From assembly GCF_037975245.1 (NCBI RefSeq), contig NC_092574.1, positions 18,693,713 to 18,757,712 on the forward strand: DNA of 64,000 nt. Reading direction: 5' to 3'. The position numbers were made by a program, and so were the translations under genes. This DNA is from Apostichopus japonicus (taxonomy: Eukaryota; Echinodermata; Holothuroidea; Aspidochirotida; Stichopodidae). The notes under the pieces were generated by a model. The model did no database searches, was not told the DNA's origin, and worked only from the letters and a program-made list of their open reading frames with translations. Position 1 is the first letter of the stretch. Each line of letters begins with the position of its first letter. Of the stretch, positions 11,991 through 24,958 are shown one piece after another.

Positions 11991-14210
11991 TGCATGTCCA
12001 TGTTATGTCACCTATAGCCTCTAAATGGTCTAATGGAATTTGAATGCAAAGACTGTGGTGGGACTGTATAGAAGGATGGGGGAGGGGTGAAAGATGTTGG
12101 GACTGGGTTGCAATTGGTGAATAAATCCCGCTGACATTTTAACGGCAAACACGTCCATCTATAATAGTAATAATGTTAAAGGACAACAGACAGTATTGAC
12201 AAGTTTTGTGATTCCTTGTTAAATTGGGTGTGGGCGGAACATTCAAAAGAAACACAATGCTCAAACAATATTTTTAAGTGTTGACTGATTTAAGTTTAAG
12301 CGTGAGGAGGAACCTGTATAGAAGGGACGGATGCAAATCAAGGATTTGATCAAAGGAGACGGTGTGGCTATGGGATCGTTACTGAGCCGACGCCCATGTA
12401 AGAGATCTATATCCTCCTCCTGAAATTTGAATATGTCGATAGTGCATTCTGATGCATATTTATAGACAATAACTCACGTTTACAATAACGGGTTTAAACG
12501 CAAGGAGCGGTATAATTCTTACCGACTCAATGTAAAAACAAACCCTGATCAACGATGGAGTTGCGGTGGAATCCCCTCCCTCCCCATCCCCCCCCCCGTT
12601 GTTCACGCCACTGATGACCCTTCTCATGCAATACGTGGTCTGTCGTCAGAATCAGAGGAAGCGGGGGTGGTTGCTGGGAGTCGCAACCACGTATACTTCT
12701 GGGGAAGTTTAGCCCATAGTGCACACATTTATAACATTCAACATTGTTTCAAAAATTGGAAACATTGCCTAGCATCCATCCGTCATTTTGCATCTGGACA
12801 ACTCCAATTTCTGAAAAATTCTTACACCCTTCCCCTGGACGATTTGACATATTACCCCCCCCCCCCCACACCCCTCCAGTGTACAAACGGTGATTGCGCC
12901 CAAGGCAGGAAGTGACAGAATGAATACTAAATGGACCATGAGACCGATGAGTTTGGACAATAAACGTTATACTAGCACGAGCAATATACTGTGCGCAACA
13001 CGTGATGTAGAGGTTTACACGTTGTTGAAGCAGGTAATAATTTGACCAAATGGACAATGAGAACCCAATTATCCTTGTTTTTTTTTAAATAAAAACAAAA
13101 ATTTGGCCACGGGGCGCCTGAATTAGGAAGAAGAATCAGTCTTTAATAAATTAATGTAAGGCTTGAAATCTATATACACATTGGACTCAATTTTTTTAAT
13201 TTGTTCAAAGTTTCTCATTTCGATTATCGTTAGTTTCTTATAATGCATCTTTTTCTTTAATATTGTTTACTTGTGTAGGATTTTAGGTTCTTACCAAACA
13301 GACCGACAGTTGTGAAATTGAAAGTGTGACATATCGCAGTACCTTGTGTCCAAAAGAAATAATAATCTTAGCTAATTTTGATTAAAATAATTTCTTTTAA
13401 CTGGCTATTTTAACTATAGATATAATCTTTACACTTCTCCACAAATTTGTTTCAAAGTACTCTACACAGTTCAGCCATAACAAAGTTGACAAAGGCGTCC
13501 CAATTGATTTGATAAAAGTGCAGTTAGTACAACTATATAGTTTTCAGGTTCACGCTCGAAAAGAAAAGTCTCATCTGTTTATCAGATTGAGGATTATACC
13601 GTATAGTTACAGACCCAATGATGTCATCGTCCATTCCTCGATACTGACCCTGTTAATTGTAGGTGGTAAACAGCTGTCTGCAGCGTGATAATAAACATTC
13701 GCAGCGCTTCGGACATTTTGAGGGGAACTTAAAGAGGCTTACCAGTACATTTCTAGATAATTTACTGCCATACAGGAGTAGAGGCGTCGAGAGTAAGTTC
13801 GGGTCCTGCGGAAAAATTATCATTTCCCTTTCGTACATTATGAAAATAAATATCAAATTAAAGTATTCTTCAACCAATATGTTCGAGAGAACCTCTCCAT
13901 AGTTGACGCTGAGGCCCGGCGCTGTATCCCCTGACCCCTCCCCGCCACACCGCCACCTCCCGTTAGGTCTGATGACTAAAACATTAAGCACAGTTTCTGC
14001 GTTTTGTTAGTGTCTTAACCAAACCTAAACTGAGTCAAATAAGATTGTATTTGATCAGAAGTTATATATATCCTTCATCAAACTAAGACAATCTCCTAGA
14101 TTTTGAGATGTATCATGGTGTTTTTTTGTTTTTTTGTTATATGTTGAACCCATGGGCTATTACAAAACAGCTCCATGTTTAAACTTATTGATTGAGATTC
14201 ATGTCAATAA
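11991..14210. other. Gene-free stretch with C-runs
   Basis: No gene was recognised. C homopolymers at about 12588-12597 and 12847-12860 are next to CACGCCACTG and GATTGCGCCC phrases that look like isolated hAT-type ends, but I could not find partners or target duplications. Short frames here are proline- or glycine-rich products of those runs. Confidence 0.35.
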
Positions 14211-14214
14211 AAGT

Positions 14215-14400
14215 TATGTATGGCAAACACATTTAACCAGAATGCAACATGCATTGGGGTTTCGATGACTTCAATGCACTAGACTTATGCTTGTTGGTAT
14301 AACCAGAACTAGCTGTTACAATAACAATATGGCATGATAACACAGGTCAGTCTACTGTACGTGGTTATACACACCTCCATCTAAAACAATAGGGTTCTTG
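14215..14400. repeat. Dispersed repeat, copy 2
   Basis: Collinear with 7270-7475. It shares ACCAGAATGCAA, CCAGAACTAGCTGTTACAAT, GGCATGATAA, CACAGGTCAGTCTACTGTA and ACACACCTCCA, with small indels between. Confidence 0.75.
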
Positions 14401-14642
14401 TTCTCATTGTTATGAATCCACACACCAAGTATTACAAAACAAAACAAAACCTTGATCTCTAATAACTTCGCACATTAAGGTTGCAGAGGAGTCAAGATAT
14501 GGACAATTGAGATTGGAATATGCCCACGAAGCTTCAAAGAATCAACTTGAAAGAAGCTAATTCAGGGCACTGGAGGTCAACCTGAAGTCAAAAGTCACCA
14601 AAATGCAGGTCGACTATTGTATTACAATAGCGTAACTCCCAA

Positions 14643-15655
14643 CCTTGATGGACATTTCGTTCTCAAGTTATTGCAAAAATACAAGTTTTTGACCCCTAAT
14701 TGACCTTTGTTGACCTTGGATCATATGACTGTTATGTTTGGAATCGATCCTTTACCCCATTCACAACTAGTCCACAAATATCTACCAAGTCGGACCCTGT
14801 AATGGTAGTTTCACAAGTTATTGCCAAAAAACACATTTTGACCCATAAATGACCTTTGGTGACCTTGGATCACATCACGATTATTTTGGAAAACGTGCCC
14901 CTACTACATTCACAACTTGTCTTAATATATCAGCCATGTCAGACTTGGTGACTAGAAGTTGTTGCAAAAATTAGCATACTTTGGCAGTCTGGCACATAAG
15001 CAACCTTTGAATGACCTTGGATGACCTAATGATTTTTATCAAAACTGTTCCTCTTGATGATGTGCACTCTGTCCTAAAATCCCAGCCTTGATGGACATTT
15101 GATTATCAAGTTATTGCAAAAATACTAGTTTTTGACCCCTAATTGACCTTTGTTGACCTTGGATCATATTACCGTTATGTTTGGAAACGATCCCTTACCC
15201 CATTCACAACTAGTCCCCTAAATATCAACCATGTCGGACCCTGTCAATGGTAGTTTCACAGGTTATTGAGAAAAAAACACATTTTGACCCATAAATGACC
15301 TTTGGTGACCTTGAATCACATCATGGTTATCTTGGAAAATGCGCCCCTACTTCATTCACAACTTGTCCTAAAATACCAGCCATGTCAGACTTGGTGACTA
15401 GAAGTTGTTGCAAAAATTAGCATAAGTTGGCAGTTTTCTGCACATAATCAACCTTGAATGACCTTGGATGACCTGATGGTTTTTATCAAAAATGTTCCTC
15501 TCGATGATGTGCACTCTGTCCTAAAATCCCAAACCTTGATGGACTTATGGTTCTCAAGTTATTGCAAAAATACTAGTTTTTGACCCCTAATTGACCTTTG
15601 TTGACCTTGGATCATATTACCGTTATGTTTGGAAATGATCCCTTCCCCCATCAAA
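14643..15655. repeat. Higher-order tandem repeat: about 445-bp unit made of three about 148-bp monomers, with DR4 motifs
   Basis: The phrase CCTTGATGGAC recurs at 14643, 15086 and 15534, giving 443- and 448-bp periods and about 2.3 copies. Each unit contains three related monomers of about 148 bp, each with a TTGCAAAAA or similar phrase, a TGACC pair and a CATTCACAACT-like or TGTGCACTCTGTCC phrase. Every monomer contains TGACCT-N4-TGACCT: 14701-14716, 14850-14865, 15012-15027, 15144-15159, 15296-15311, 15459-15474 and 15592-15607. On the other strand these are perfect AGGTCA DR4 repeats. No coding potential. The third unit is cut short near 15655. Confidence 0.88.
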
Positions 15656-16727
15656 AAATATGTTTCTCTTAATCTTCATATCAACAACAATAGTGCCCAA
15701 GAATCGCATCACGCATAAAGAATCGCATAAAGATAATCTTTGAGCAGATAAAAACCTAGAATTCAAGCTTCCCTACTTGAGATATCGTGTTTACAAGCGA
15801 AGCGTCACACACACACACTCACACATGTTTGTGTTTCATTCAGACCGAGGACCCCATTGTATTTTCCATTGTTCAAATCCACGTACCCTAACTTTAACAA
15901 TACCCCATACAATAGAATTCTTCCGAGGACGTGGTGATTCTTTAGAAATCACAACCGAGGACCTGAAATTGTTTTGTTCAAGTCCTCGGTCAGATAGCAA
16001 AACAAACGCACACATACACACACTCTCCGCCTGCATGAATGCATAGGTTACGATTATCATCGAACCAAAAATGATACTCGGTCTGATCTCGATTAATGAC
16101 GTCATCGTGCGCATGCTTTGGCTGTATAGGGATCAAGTGACAGTCGTGTATTTCGAAGACACCAATATGGCAATACACACGGCATCAAATTTAAGACAAC
16201 ATCTATCCTCTTAATTAATGATGTAAAGGGTGTCAAAGAGCAGTTTTGACGGCCTTTTCCTATTCATAGACCTCCCTTCCTATAGTAAACCCTTCCCCTC
16301 CACTAGCCAAACCGGAGCCAATTTACTATATCAGGTATTGCAAATAAGAGCTGGCCATCACATATCAGACTACTACTGATACTCCATCATGAGTTGTGCT
16401 CTTGTAGATAAAATAACATATTCCTTTAAATTCAGTTCAAAAAGAAAGCATTACATTAGCTCGAATGGCATACGGAGGACTAATCTCTTGAATGATCACT
16501 TCAAGTTATTACATAATTAAGTGAAATGCACTGACACCATTCATGAACATCAAACTACAGGCAATTCTGTAATCTGGACAGTCTTGAAAACTCATTATCA
16601 TGTATGATGCGGTCAAGCGACAATCTCTGCTGTTCTGAGGCTACAACACGCAAAGCATGATCATGACACTATAGCTGTATACTCAACAATGAAAAGTATG
16701 AAAGCTACGTGAACATTAATTTGTTAT
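15656..16727. other. Gene-free stretch
   Basis: Contains a short (CA)n tract at about 15807-15825. The phrase GACCGAGGACC (about 15843) reappears inverted at about 15980, suggesting a small inverted-repeat structure. No gene recognised. Confidence 0.35.
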
Positions 16728-16818
16728 TCTCCTCTCCTCTCCTCTCCTCTCCTCTCCTCTCCTCTCCTCTCCTCTCCTCTCCTCTCCTCTCCTCTCCTCT
16801 CCTCTCCTCTCCTCTCCT
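16728..16818. repeat. Pentanucleotide microsatellite (TCTCC)n
   Basis: About 18 nearly perfect CTCCT units form a strong polypyrimidine/polypurine tract. Confidence 0.95.
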
Positions 16819-18345
16819 TCCCTTCTCTTTTCACTTCACTTCACTTTGGGACCAAAGTTCCTTATCAAACCATTTTATGTTTGTTGTGAACAGTATATAC
16901 ACTTATGTCGTAAATCCCTTAATAATATTTACCCTAGTTACGGGCATGTAGTGTTAGAAATACTAGAGCTGAAATCTTTATATATGTCAACTTGTTGCAA
17001 TTTATCGGTACGGTCTCTAAGAGGTGATTTTATCACTACACAAACTCCCCATAATATACTAAAATATATATCGTTTACCTTCCAACCAGCTTTAGTGAGT
17101 AAATATTTGGTAAATAGATCCAGAGTTCTCTGCCTATAATTATATATAGGACTTTCTCACTAATTATCCAGTCATTACGACCATATCCCACAATACATTA
17201 TAATTTTTCAACTATAAAGACTCATCCTTTATCAACAAACTGATCACATTACACAGATTATGCACCATAGTGACCACACTCAATGTCGGTGTACTTCTTG
17301 GTACTATGTATAAAGAAACTATAATTCTATATATGTTTGCGGTTTTTATTGTAAATAAATACACTGTTAATATCAGCTAAATGCAACTGTTACTCCTTTA
17401 TTGAAAAAAAAAGAACAACTATGCCTCCTGCTCCCTAAATAATTCCAAATCAAATATTTTAATCAGTGATATTCATCCTGAATATTGCGTTCAAACATCT
17501 TTGTGGCATAAATATATGACTTTGACTTTCAAAATTTTATTGTTTGCTTTGTTTATAATACTTTGCGATGATCATCAAAATAATGAACCGAAATTTGTTT
17601 CACAGAAAATTTTAATCTGGTCATAATACAGAGTATGGCTGGTTTGCGTGTGCGTGTGTGTGTGTGTTAGTATCTTATATAGGCTACCACCATTAGCTAT
17701 TAGAAAGCAAAACTTGTTTACTTTGACATTGGGTAAAATCTTGCAAAGATAACAAAATATGCAACCAATATTATACTGTTCACTACTATATTTCTAGTAT
17801 CCAAAATTATTGTTCCATTTTCTCTTATATACAGGCCTTTCTATTTAGCCACAAGAAACTAAATGTCACATGACACAAAGCAATAAGTTTAATTGAGGAG
17901 ACAGTGTAGGGAATGACATACAATAACGTAAATATTTGTATTTCGTTTGAATTGCGGTGGTGCCTATAGGGAACAAAAACTTAACTGCGTATAAAATGAC
18001 TCTCCAAAGTATTTAGTAGATGTAGTTATTGTTTTGTTTCTTTACATATCTTTCGTTCTCTCTTTAGTTATTTTTTATTTAAGTAATTATGATTTTATGA
18101 TTTTTCTTCTAATTTTAGCACCTTTAATGTAATTACTATACTTCCTATATCATACAAACAGACTCATTGTCTAACACCAATTACAAACAAAGGATTCATT
18201 TTATGCATTCACTCATTTCCTCCTATCGCACATTTATTCACAAATATTAAACGTATACTTATAGAAGATGAAATGCTGTATGGCTATACGGATTAATTCT
18301 CAGAAAAGAAGAAGAAAGAAGTGTACCAGCCACGTCGCTCCGACC
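16819..18345. other. Gene-free AT-rich stretch
   Basis: A short (GT)n tract is at about 17647-17668. No conserved frame, RNA or element ends were recognised. Confidence 0.35.
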
Positions 18346-18353
18346 ACAGGCAC

Positions 18354-18818
18354 CAAGGGCGGCGGAACCGAGGGGGCACAGGGGGCACGTGCCCCCCCCC
18401 ACTTTTCCTCAGGGTTAAAAATGTGCCCTTTTTCTACATAAAAATTGAGGTGTCTCAAGTTAGCAAGAGGCCATGGAACCAGAATGAACACTCGGGAAGG
18501 GCCGTTTCCGGCCATCTGAGGGGTTTGTAAAACCAAAAATTTTCTTGTACGCTCCGCTCCAACCGATGGTGGCGCTCCGCTCGGAATGTCGTGAATACAA
18601 CTTTGGATATTGCAGTGCTAGTGTGCATTTTTTCCATGAAAGGGGAGGGGGGGGGGGGGGCCGTTGATGGAGTGATGTGTATACGCGAAAAAGATAATAC
18701 AATAAGAGTTATAAAGGTTACTAAATATGGGGCTACATCAGTCCAATTGAATTTCTGCAAAGTGTCCTTTGATGTCGGTGCCCCCTCCCCCAGATTAAAA
18801 GTGCTTCCGCCGCCCTTG
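18354..18818. mobile_element. hAT-type MITE (GGCGGCGGAA family), copy 1
   Basis: A 465-bp element with perfect 14-bp terminal inverted repeats, CAAGGGCGGCGGAA at 18354 and TTCCGCCGCCCTTG ending at 18818. A perfect 8-bp target duplication ACAGGCAC is at 18346-18353 and 18819-18826. C/G homopolymers lie inside both arms. It contains the block GATGGTGGCGCTCCGC (about 18563) shared with other elements in this window. Its order is collinear, in inverse orientation, with 45551-46196. No transposase is encoded. Confidence 0.93.
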
Positions 18819-18826
18819 ACAGGCAC

Positions 18827-20033
18827 TTTTACATCCAGGGAGGGACCTAGGGTCACGGAGCCCCTCTTGAGAATATTTTTGGGAACGAATTAGTAACTAC
18901 AAATACATGTTTGTCACTCAGAAGATACCAAAAAACTGATGAAGTTTCGCAATCCTTGCCTATTACCGATGGTGTCTTATGCACGGTTAATTTCGTAGTT
19001 ATTTCGGTATCTAAAGATACTTACCTGTCAGGCCCCCTCTTCCGAGAACTCCTGGATGCGCCTCTGTTTATTTTACGAATTATTATGAGTGGCCCGAAAT
19101 CATTGTTAGCTTCTCGACGCTACCATAGGCAAATAAAGAGGGCGCATTTTTTTAATTAAAAAAAAAAGAAGAAGAAGATCTATACGCTATATAAAGTTTA
19201 GTAGAAATGAAAAAGTGTAAACGGGAGGAAACCAACTAGTCGTTGCCAAAGTTTGCCAATGGCTCTAATTTTTCTGTATACAGAATATTCTTGTTATTAG
19301 GAAGGTTGAGGATGACCTTGGGCACTAAAATTAATGCTGATATGTTTTATACAGTTAGAAAACACTGCTACCAGTCCATGTTGTATTCTATACCACTTTT
19401 AATGAGAAATGAAACTTTAAACATTTGGGGCTTACCAATTTAAGTGGCTACTTAGTTTTACACACAGGCCACCGTAGGTCAGTTACTCAGCAATAAACAT
19501 CTCGAAAAGCCCCCCCCCCCCCCCAAAAAAAATAAAACATTCATTTTGGCATCGAATAACATACTAGTGTATTACAATTTCTCATAGAAGAAATTATGCT
19601 AAATTTCATGAAAGGGTGTACGCTCTGTTGTTCGTACGAAGTTAAAAGGACATGTTTTACTTGAGTTATTAGACTTTATAAAACAATGGACAAACGATAA
19701 CAATTTTGGATGTGATGAGTCGACGTCAGTCCCAATTAAGTGTGAAAGGAGCTTTCCAGAGAATTAGCATATTTTTAAAAAGGGGAATAACTTCAATCCG
19801 GAATATGGTAACGAAAAATCACACTTTGCAATTAACTTCGGCTATGACTTATCAAGAATTTCAAGACTAATTTTTTGCCAATATTTCAAGACTGAAACAT
19901 TGACAACTATAAAGTATGCCAGTGGATACGACTCTTGTTAAGCCACTGAATGGTATGTGAACTCTCTGTTACATCTCATGAACCCTCATAATTGTCAAAT
20001 GCAACTTATAATTATGATGAAATATATTCTGAA
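18827..20033. other. Gene-free stretch with C-run and isolated element-end phrases
   Basis: A C homopolymer is at about 19509-19524. Phrases such as CTGGATGCGCCTCTG (about 19052) look like hAT-type ends without visible partners. No gene recognised. Confidence 0.35.
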
Positions 20034-20426
20034 CAGTGGCGGAGCGTCCATACAGTCAGGGGGCGGATGCCCCCCGCCCCCCCCCCCCCCGACGGACTCA
20101 AATGAACTGCTGGCGCCCTTTTCAGCTCTTTACCACTTTTTACTTATTCGCGATTATTGACTTTTTTATTGCGCTCTCATCTACTTATTGATATTTGTCA
20201 CAATTTGTATGTGTAATTTGGCGATGACACCTATTTATTCTTCGTTTATCTGCAAATTAGCCAGGCCTGGAAAGGGTCATTTCCGGCGATCTAGGGAGTA
20301 TTTTTACTCAAAAAATTTATGTACGCTACGCGCCAACCAGTGGTGGCGCTCCGCTTAGATAGTGTCGAAAGCGCCCCTACAGACCATTCTCGCCCCTCCT
20401 GACCAATACCCCAAGCTCCGCCACTG
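20034..20426. mobile_element. hAT-type MITE (CAGTGGCGGAGC ends)
   Basis: A 393-bp element with perfect 12-bp terminal inverted repeats, CAGTGGCGGAGC at 20034 and GCTCCGCCACTG ending at 20426. It is flanked by the perfect 8-bp duplication ATTCTGAA (20026-20033, 20427-20434). A C run lies at about 20080-20090. Its right half (20285-20375) shares the TTTCCGGCGATCT ... CAACCAGTGGTGGCGCTCCGC block with the 18.4-kb element, although its termini differ. No transposase. Confidence 0.93.
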
Positions 20427-21144
20427 ATTCTGAATGCATGTAATGAGCGACTACTACATAAATGTCAACTTACATCCCGTAATTCGATCATTAATGCGGT
20501 ACGTTACTGTCATATGTGTATGCAACTATCTTTTCCAACCCGTATCAGCATGCATGTATAAAATTATCAAATATATTGCCATGACAGTACCCAATTCGTT
20601 AAATAATTTATTCTAAACCCTAGATCGAGCAAAACTTGAAATAAAATATAGCTACACCTGAAGAAGTTACATATGAGTACGAATCTGATGAGACGGTCGA
20701 TAGCAAAGCTTCATAAAATGTTTATATACAATTATCTGCTGAAACGACAGTATATTTCATGAATTCGAATTTTGTCATTTCGGAAAGAAAGCCATGAATG
20801 TTAATGTTATCAGATGAACTGAGCTTCGCGACTATACATTTATATTGAGTGGTTTGGTCACAAACCGTTATAAGTGGCGTTCTACGTAAAACATTTTCCA
20901 TCATGACCAGGGTTACACTGGTGTTACACATTTTGCTTTTCAAGCATGACACACGAAAGTGATAAAAAAAATCACTAGCGCATGTATGCTAAAGTCAAAT
21001 AACCAGGACTAGCAGAACAAAGTTTTCGCGAAATCGGTTTGCGTACAAAACTGTAGTTCAAGTGGGTAGTCCTGTTAATTATTCTGTCGTGGAAATGTGC
21101 ATATTTCTTGAGTTTGATTAAATTTCTTACATTAATTATCAAGG

Positions 21145-21426
21145 ATGAGTTTGGGAAGCGGTGGCAGTGGTCAACCTGACCCAGAGTTGAACTATTTCAT
21201 TCAAGTAGAAAGCCAGAAACAAAAATTTACACAATTGGTGCATGAGCTAGCTGACACATGTTGGGAGAAATGTATGGTAGATGCGAAGATAGGTCCACGT
21301 TTGGAATCTAAAAACGAAGCTTGCCTAGTCAATTGTGTAGACAGATTTCTCGATACCACTAATTTCATCGTCCGAAAATTAGAAACGTCAAGTCGCAGTA
21401 GATCTTCCAAGTTGAGTATGGATTAG
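21145..21426 (+). CDS. TIMM8: Small Tim chaperone, TIMM8 family
   Basis: A 93-residue intermembrane-space chaperone of the mitochondrial TIM22/small-Tim pathway. In the family, Tim8 assembles with Tim13 as a hexamer and escorts hydrophobic precursors across the intermembrane space. The twin CX3C motif that forms the helical-hairpin disulfides is intact: C39-x3-C43 and C60-x3-C64, separated by 16 residues. Diagnostic Tim8 text is present: FIQVESQKQKF before the first motif and LVNCVDRFLDTTNFI over the second. Length matches the family (about 90-100). The start at 21145 is the first in-frame ATG; the preceding ...ATTATCAAG could be a splice acceptor, so a 5' UTR intron is possible. The coding part is uninterrupted. 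It is not resolved whether this is orthologous to vertebrate TIMM8A or TIMM8B. Confidence 0.95.
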   Translation: MSLGSGGSGQPDPELNYFIQVESQKQKFTQLVHELADTCWEKCMVDAKIGPRLESKNEACLVNCVDRFLDTTNFIVRKLETSSRSRSSKLSMD

Positions 21427-24400
21427 TCTTTCGGACAGATCTTCAAGTTCAGTTCTGGTAAATATAAATTACATGTTTTACTCAAATGATCTTTTAATTC
21501 GGAATGTTTGGGTGGTAGTATGCCTAGCTGTACCCCATGAACCCTTCCCAAACTTTCCCGCCAGGGCCATTACACATCTACACCATCTTCTAATACCACA
21601 ACTCCCTTTATCCAACACTTCCACCCACCCCTTCCCAAGCTCCCCACCACCTCCATCCCCAAACAATCCAGTTCTTAATTAGCACCGCCAAAAGAGTTTT
21701 GATTAGCTTCACTGGTACTGTGATAGTAGTCAGTTTGGAATGATAACTGTTGATCATTTTAGTTTAGTGTTCAAAAATATAGATCAAACTGGTTGTGAAC
21801 TGTATTTCCTGCATGACCGAAATTCAGTGAATTTAAAACAACAAACTGGTAACAAGATTTACCGTACATGGCATTACTAGTTCAAAATGTCTCAGAGGAA
21901 TAGGCTGTGATTGATTTTTGCTGAATGAAATTAGTAACCTTAATTGACATCTTTTAAATTGTTTGACTGCATTTTTATGTAAAGTTAGGTTGCTTTAATT
22001 AATTATCAAAGATTACCTAACTGTACCACCACTTGTAAACACAGCATACAGATTTATTTTGAGTTTATTTAAATGTACAGTAGATATTAAGGCAGTAGGC
22101 AAAATAACAAAAATGATGTGTTTTAATAATATTTACTGTACCTTCCCTACATGTTTGCTTGTTCAACAGGAGTAGACTGCTATGATGACCTTGCCAAGAT
22201 CTACACAGCATTGTTGTTTTCTAACAGTCAACAAAAATGAGGAGATCATTATGAGATGTGAAGACACTTTTGGAGAAATTACTTGGAATGTGATTGGCGG
22301 GTACATTCATGTTCCTTGGATGAAGTTGAAATTATAGGATATAAACTTTCTGAACTATTTAACATAGCAAATGGCGGCACCCACCAAAAATTTCTCGTCA
22401 AATCTAGCTTTGCCTATCTGTACATCTGGTCCTGAAAACCTGAAAACAAGAAACTGTAGTCCATTTAAAGGCATTGAAGACTCGCCCCTAACTGCGTGCC
22501 GCCCTCTGAACAAGTTAATTTTCCGTTGCTTGCAAGTGAAGTTTCCTTTTTGTCGCTACAAAATGCAGACAGTAATGAAACGTGATACCTTGTTATCTTG
22601 TTATCTTGACCTGAGATGTCCATCGCTGCTATGTACACTGTGTTGTGGGTATTGACTGTAGCTGTATGTATTGACTGTACACTAGTGTCTAATTACCGAT
22701 GGTAGCAAGCTGTGTGTGTGTATTTTCTTGGACCGATGGTGGTGTCTAACACTTCTGTTACACCTCATTCGAAACTAGGTCAGATTACCGGCATGAGAGG
22801 TTTCTTTGTGCACGAGTCTTCACAACCTATAATAGAAGCCACTCAAACATTTCTGTATCTGAGGTAATTTTTAGTAAACCTTTGTTACCCACCTGTCTGT
22901 TCAGAATGAGTGACCACCTTTGTATATCAGTAAAGCATCTAAAGGTTAAATAATTGATTCTAGACAAGAGATGAATAGAAAGTTTCAAATGTCATGATTG
23001 CTTTTTCTCTTCTGTGCCATGATTAATACTATCATTTTTGGGGTAAATTTCTTATAATTATCTTAATCAAGTTTTTGAATTGCAAACTACAGTACGTTAT
23101 GATGAACCGACATACTATTTGATACGGGATAAATTATTCCCTGCTCTCTTGATGTGTAGATCTGAAGTGTGTTAAGAAGCAAATTGTGAGGCATGTTTTG
23201 ATTGATCTTCCATAAGTGCTCTGACAAATTTGTCTTTTTTTTTCTAAGGAACTTCATGCCTCTCTCTCTCTTCACCTTTCTTATGGAATCCAACTTGGTT
23301 TGTATATGACTGAGACAAAACTGTGTTTGTAACTTGAACAATCACAGTAACTAAAATATATGGATCAAAGTTTAGTGATAATCTCAAATTAGCAAATTAT
23401 TTGAGTCTCAAGAGTTTGCAGATTATGTGGACCTAGTTAACACATATATAGATCTTGAATTTTTTTTTCTTCAAGTGCATATCAAGGTATAGTTCCTTAT
23501 TCCCAGCCTTACTCTACCTTAACAGAAGGTACAACTTTCATGCTTTCAAGCAAGCACAGGGCCCCAGGCACAGATTTTTAAGTGGACATGGCACCACCAA
23601 ATTGAATATTGATCTGACTTCTGACCCCCCTACCAATACCATCTCAAACCAGTGTCCTTCAAAGCAGTGTCTACTTATTTACTTTTACTGGAGAGTAGGG
23701 ATAAATAATTACAATTATATGAATTATTGTGAATCCAGTTGTATAGCCCCACCTTTTTTTGGTGTTTAACATCATCTGGATACCAGTTTGAAGCTGGTTT
23801 GTCAAAATCAATAGCCCAATCTATATCTAATGCAAAGTATTGTGACTTATTGTTGAAGGTAATGAAGTGATTAAAAGTGACTAGCTGTAGATAGAGAAAT
23901 GGCTGACGGGCATGAAGTATATATATTACATGAAAGTCTCCCAATTGTGACATAATATTCACTGGTCACCAGTAGTCTTTCATATATGGCAATATGTTTT
24001 ATTTAATTATGTGTCAAAGTTCACCTCACTTGGTATCAAGAGTGTGAAGAACATGCTGGCAATCATCTTCACAGTTCGCCTTCACAGTAATGACAATAAT
24101 TTGTCAGAAAAAATGCAGAATTTAGTACGCTTTGTGATCAAGCTCAGAAGAAATATACAAGAGGTTGGAGGTGGAGGGGTTTATGTGGAATTCTGAGATG
24201 AAGACCTTATCACTTAATGGAGAAGTTCGGTACATATCCATTGAGATTTTCTCTCTGTATTTATTCAACATACAAATACATGATAGTACATACTTCGATG
24301 GTCCCAAATAAGGCAACATACTGTCAGTATACCTTATATTCCCCCCCCCCCCCCGAAAAACACCTTTTCTTCACCAGTGTATAGTTTAACATCACCACCA

Positions 24401-24807
24401 TAAACACCCACTTAAAACACTCAAACATGCAAAAATGTACATTTCTGAAAATAGTGACCAAGGTATTACTTGCAGTAACAAAAGCATTAAAATTGTATTA
24501 CGGAGTGTGGTCTGTTCCACCAATTTGTCAAATATGTAAACAACTAACACGTGACTACAATCAACTACCCGGTGTAAGTACCTCAACATTGTGAGTGGGT
24601 AAGACAAGACTACCAAACATTCAATCAGAACACAAAATATAATCCCATGGTTTTTCGTGAGAACTTTGGATGTAGGAGGTATAAGATATTAAAATTGTAA
24701 TATTAATTTTATTTGGAATATCGCATTGTGCGATAACCAGTGATGTCAGAAATGAACTACACCAACAACTGCTTTTGTTTTCTTTTTAATGTGCTTGTTA
24801 TGTGCAG
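21427..24807. other. Downstream of TIMM8, no firm gene
   Basis: Probably includes the TIMM8 3' UTR. The frame at 22371-22655 is cysteine-rich but has no recognisable domain. A C run is at about 24341-24354. Mostly AT-rich unique-looking DNA. Confidence 0.35.
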
Positions 24808-24958
24808 TGAATTCAGAGCTACAACTGCTCATATCACGGGTAATCAAGTAATTTTGTATGCGACCAAAGATAAATACAGGTCATCAGCAGAAAACGGTCC
24901 ATTGTACGACCAACAGTCTCGACCAGTATCAAAGACTAGCTCACGACAGTCTAGTTGA
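24808..24958 (+). CDS. Possible 3'-terminal coding exon, product unknown
   Basis: A pyrimidine-rich stretch ends in TTATGTGCAG at 24807, a good splice acceptor. It is followed by an open phase-2 frame of 50 codons to TGA at 24956-24958. The predicted tail is hydrophilic and protein-like, ending RPVSKTSSRQSS, and an AATAAA occurs about 345 bp downstream (about 25302). I did not find a matching upstream exon and recognise no family. It may be fortuitous. Confidence 0.22.

Noticed and set aside
12527-13057. Gly/Pro-rich short frames
   Set aside because: They are translations of C and G homopolymers and neighbouring repeats.
14643-15655. CRISPR-like array
   Set aside because: Repeats of about 148/445 bp with no unique spacers, in an animal genome.
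22371-22655. 94-residue cysteine-rich frame downstream of TIMM8
   Set aside because: No signal peptide, no recognised cysteine framework, and the text looks like dispersed-repeat DNA; nothing supports a secreted peptide gene.
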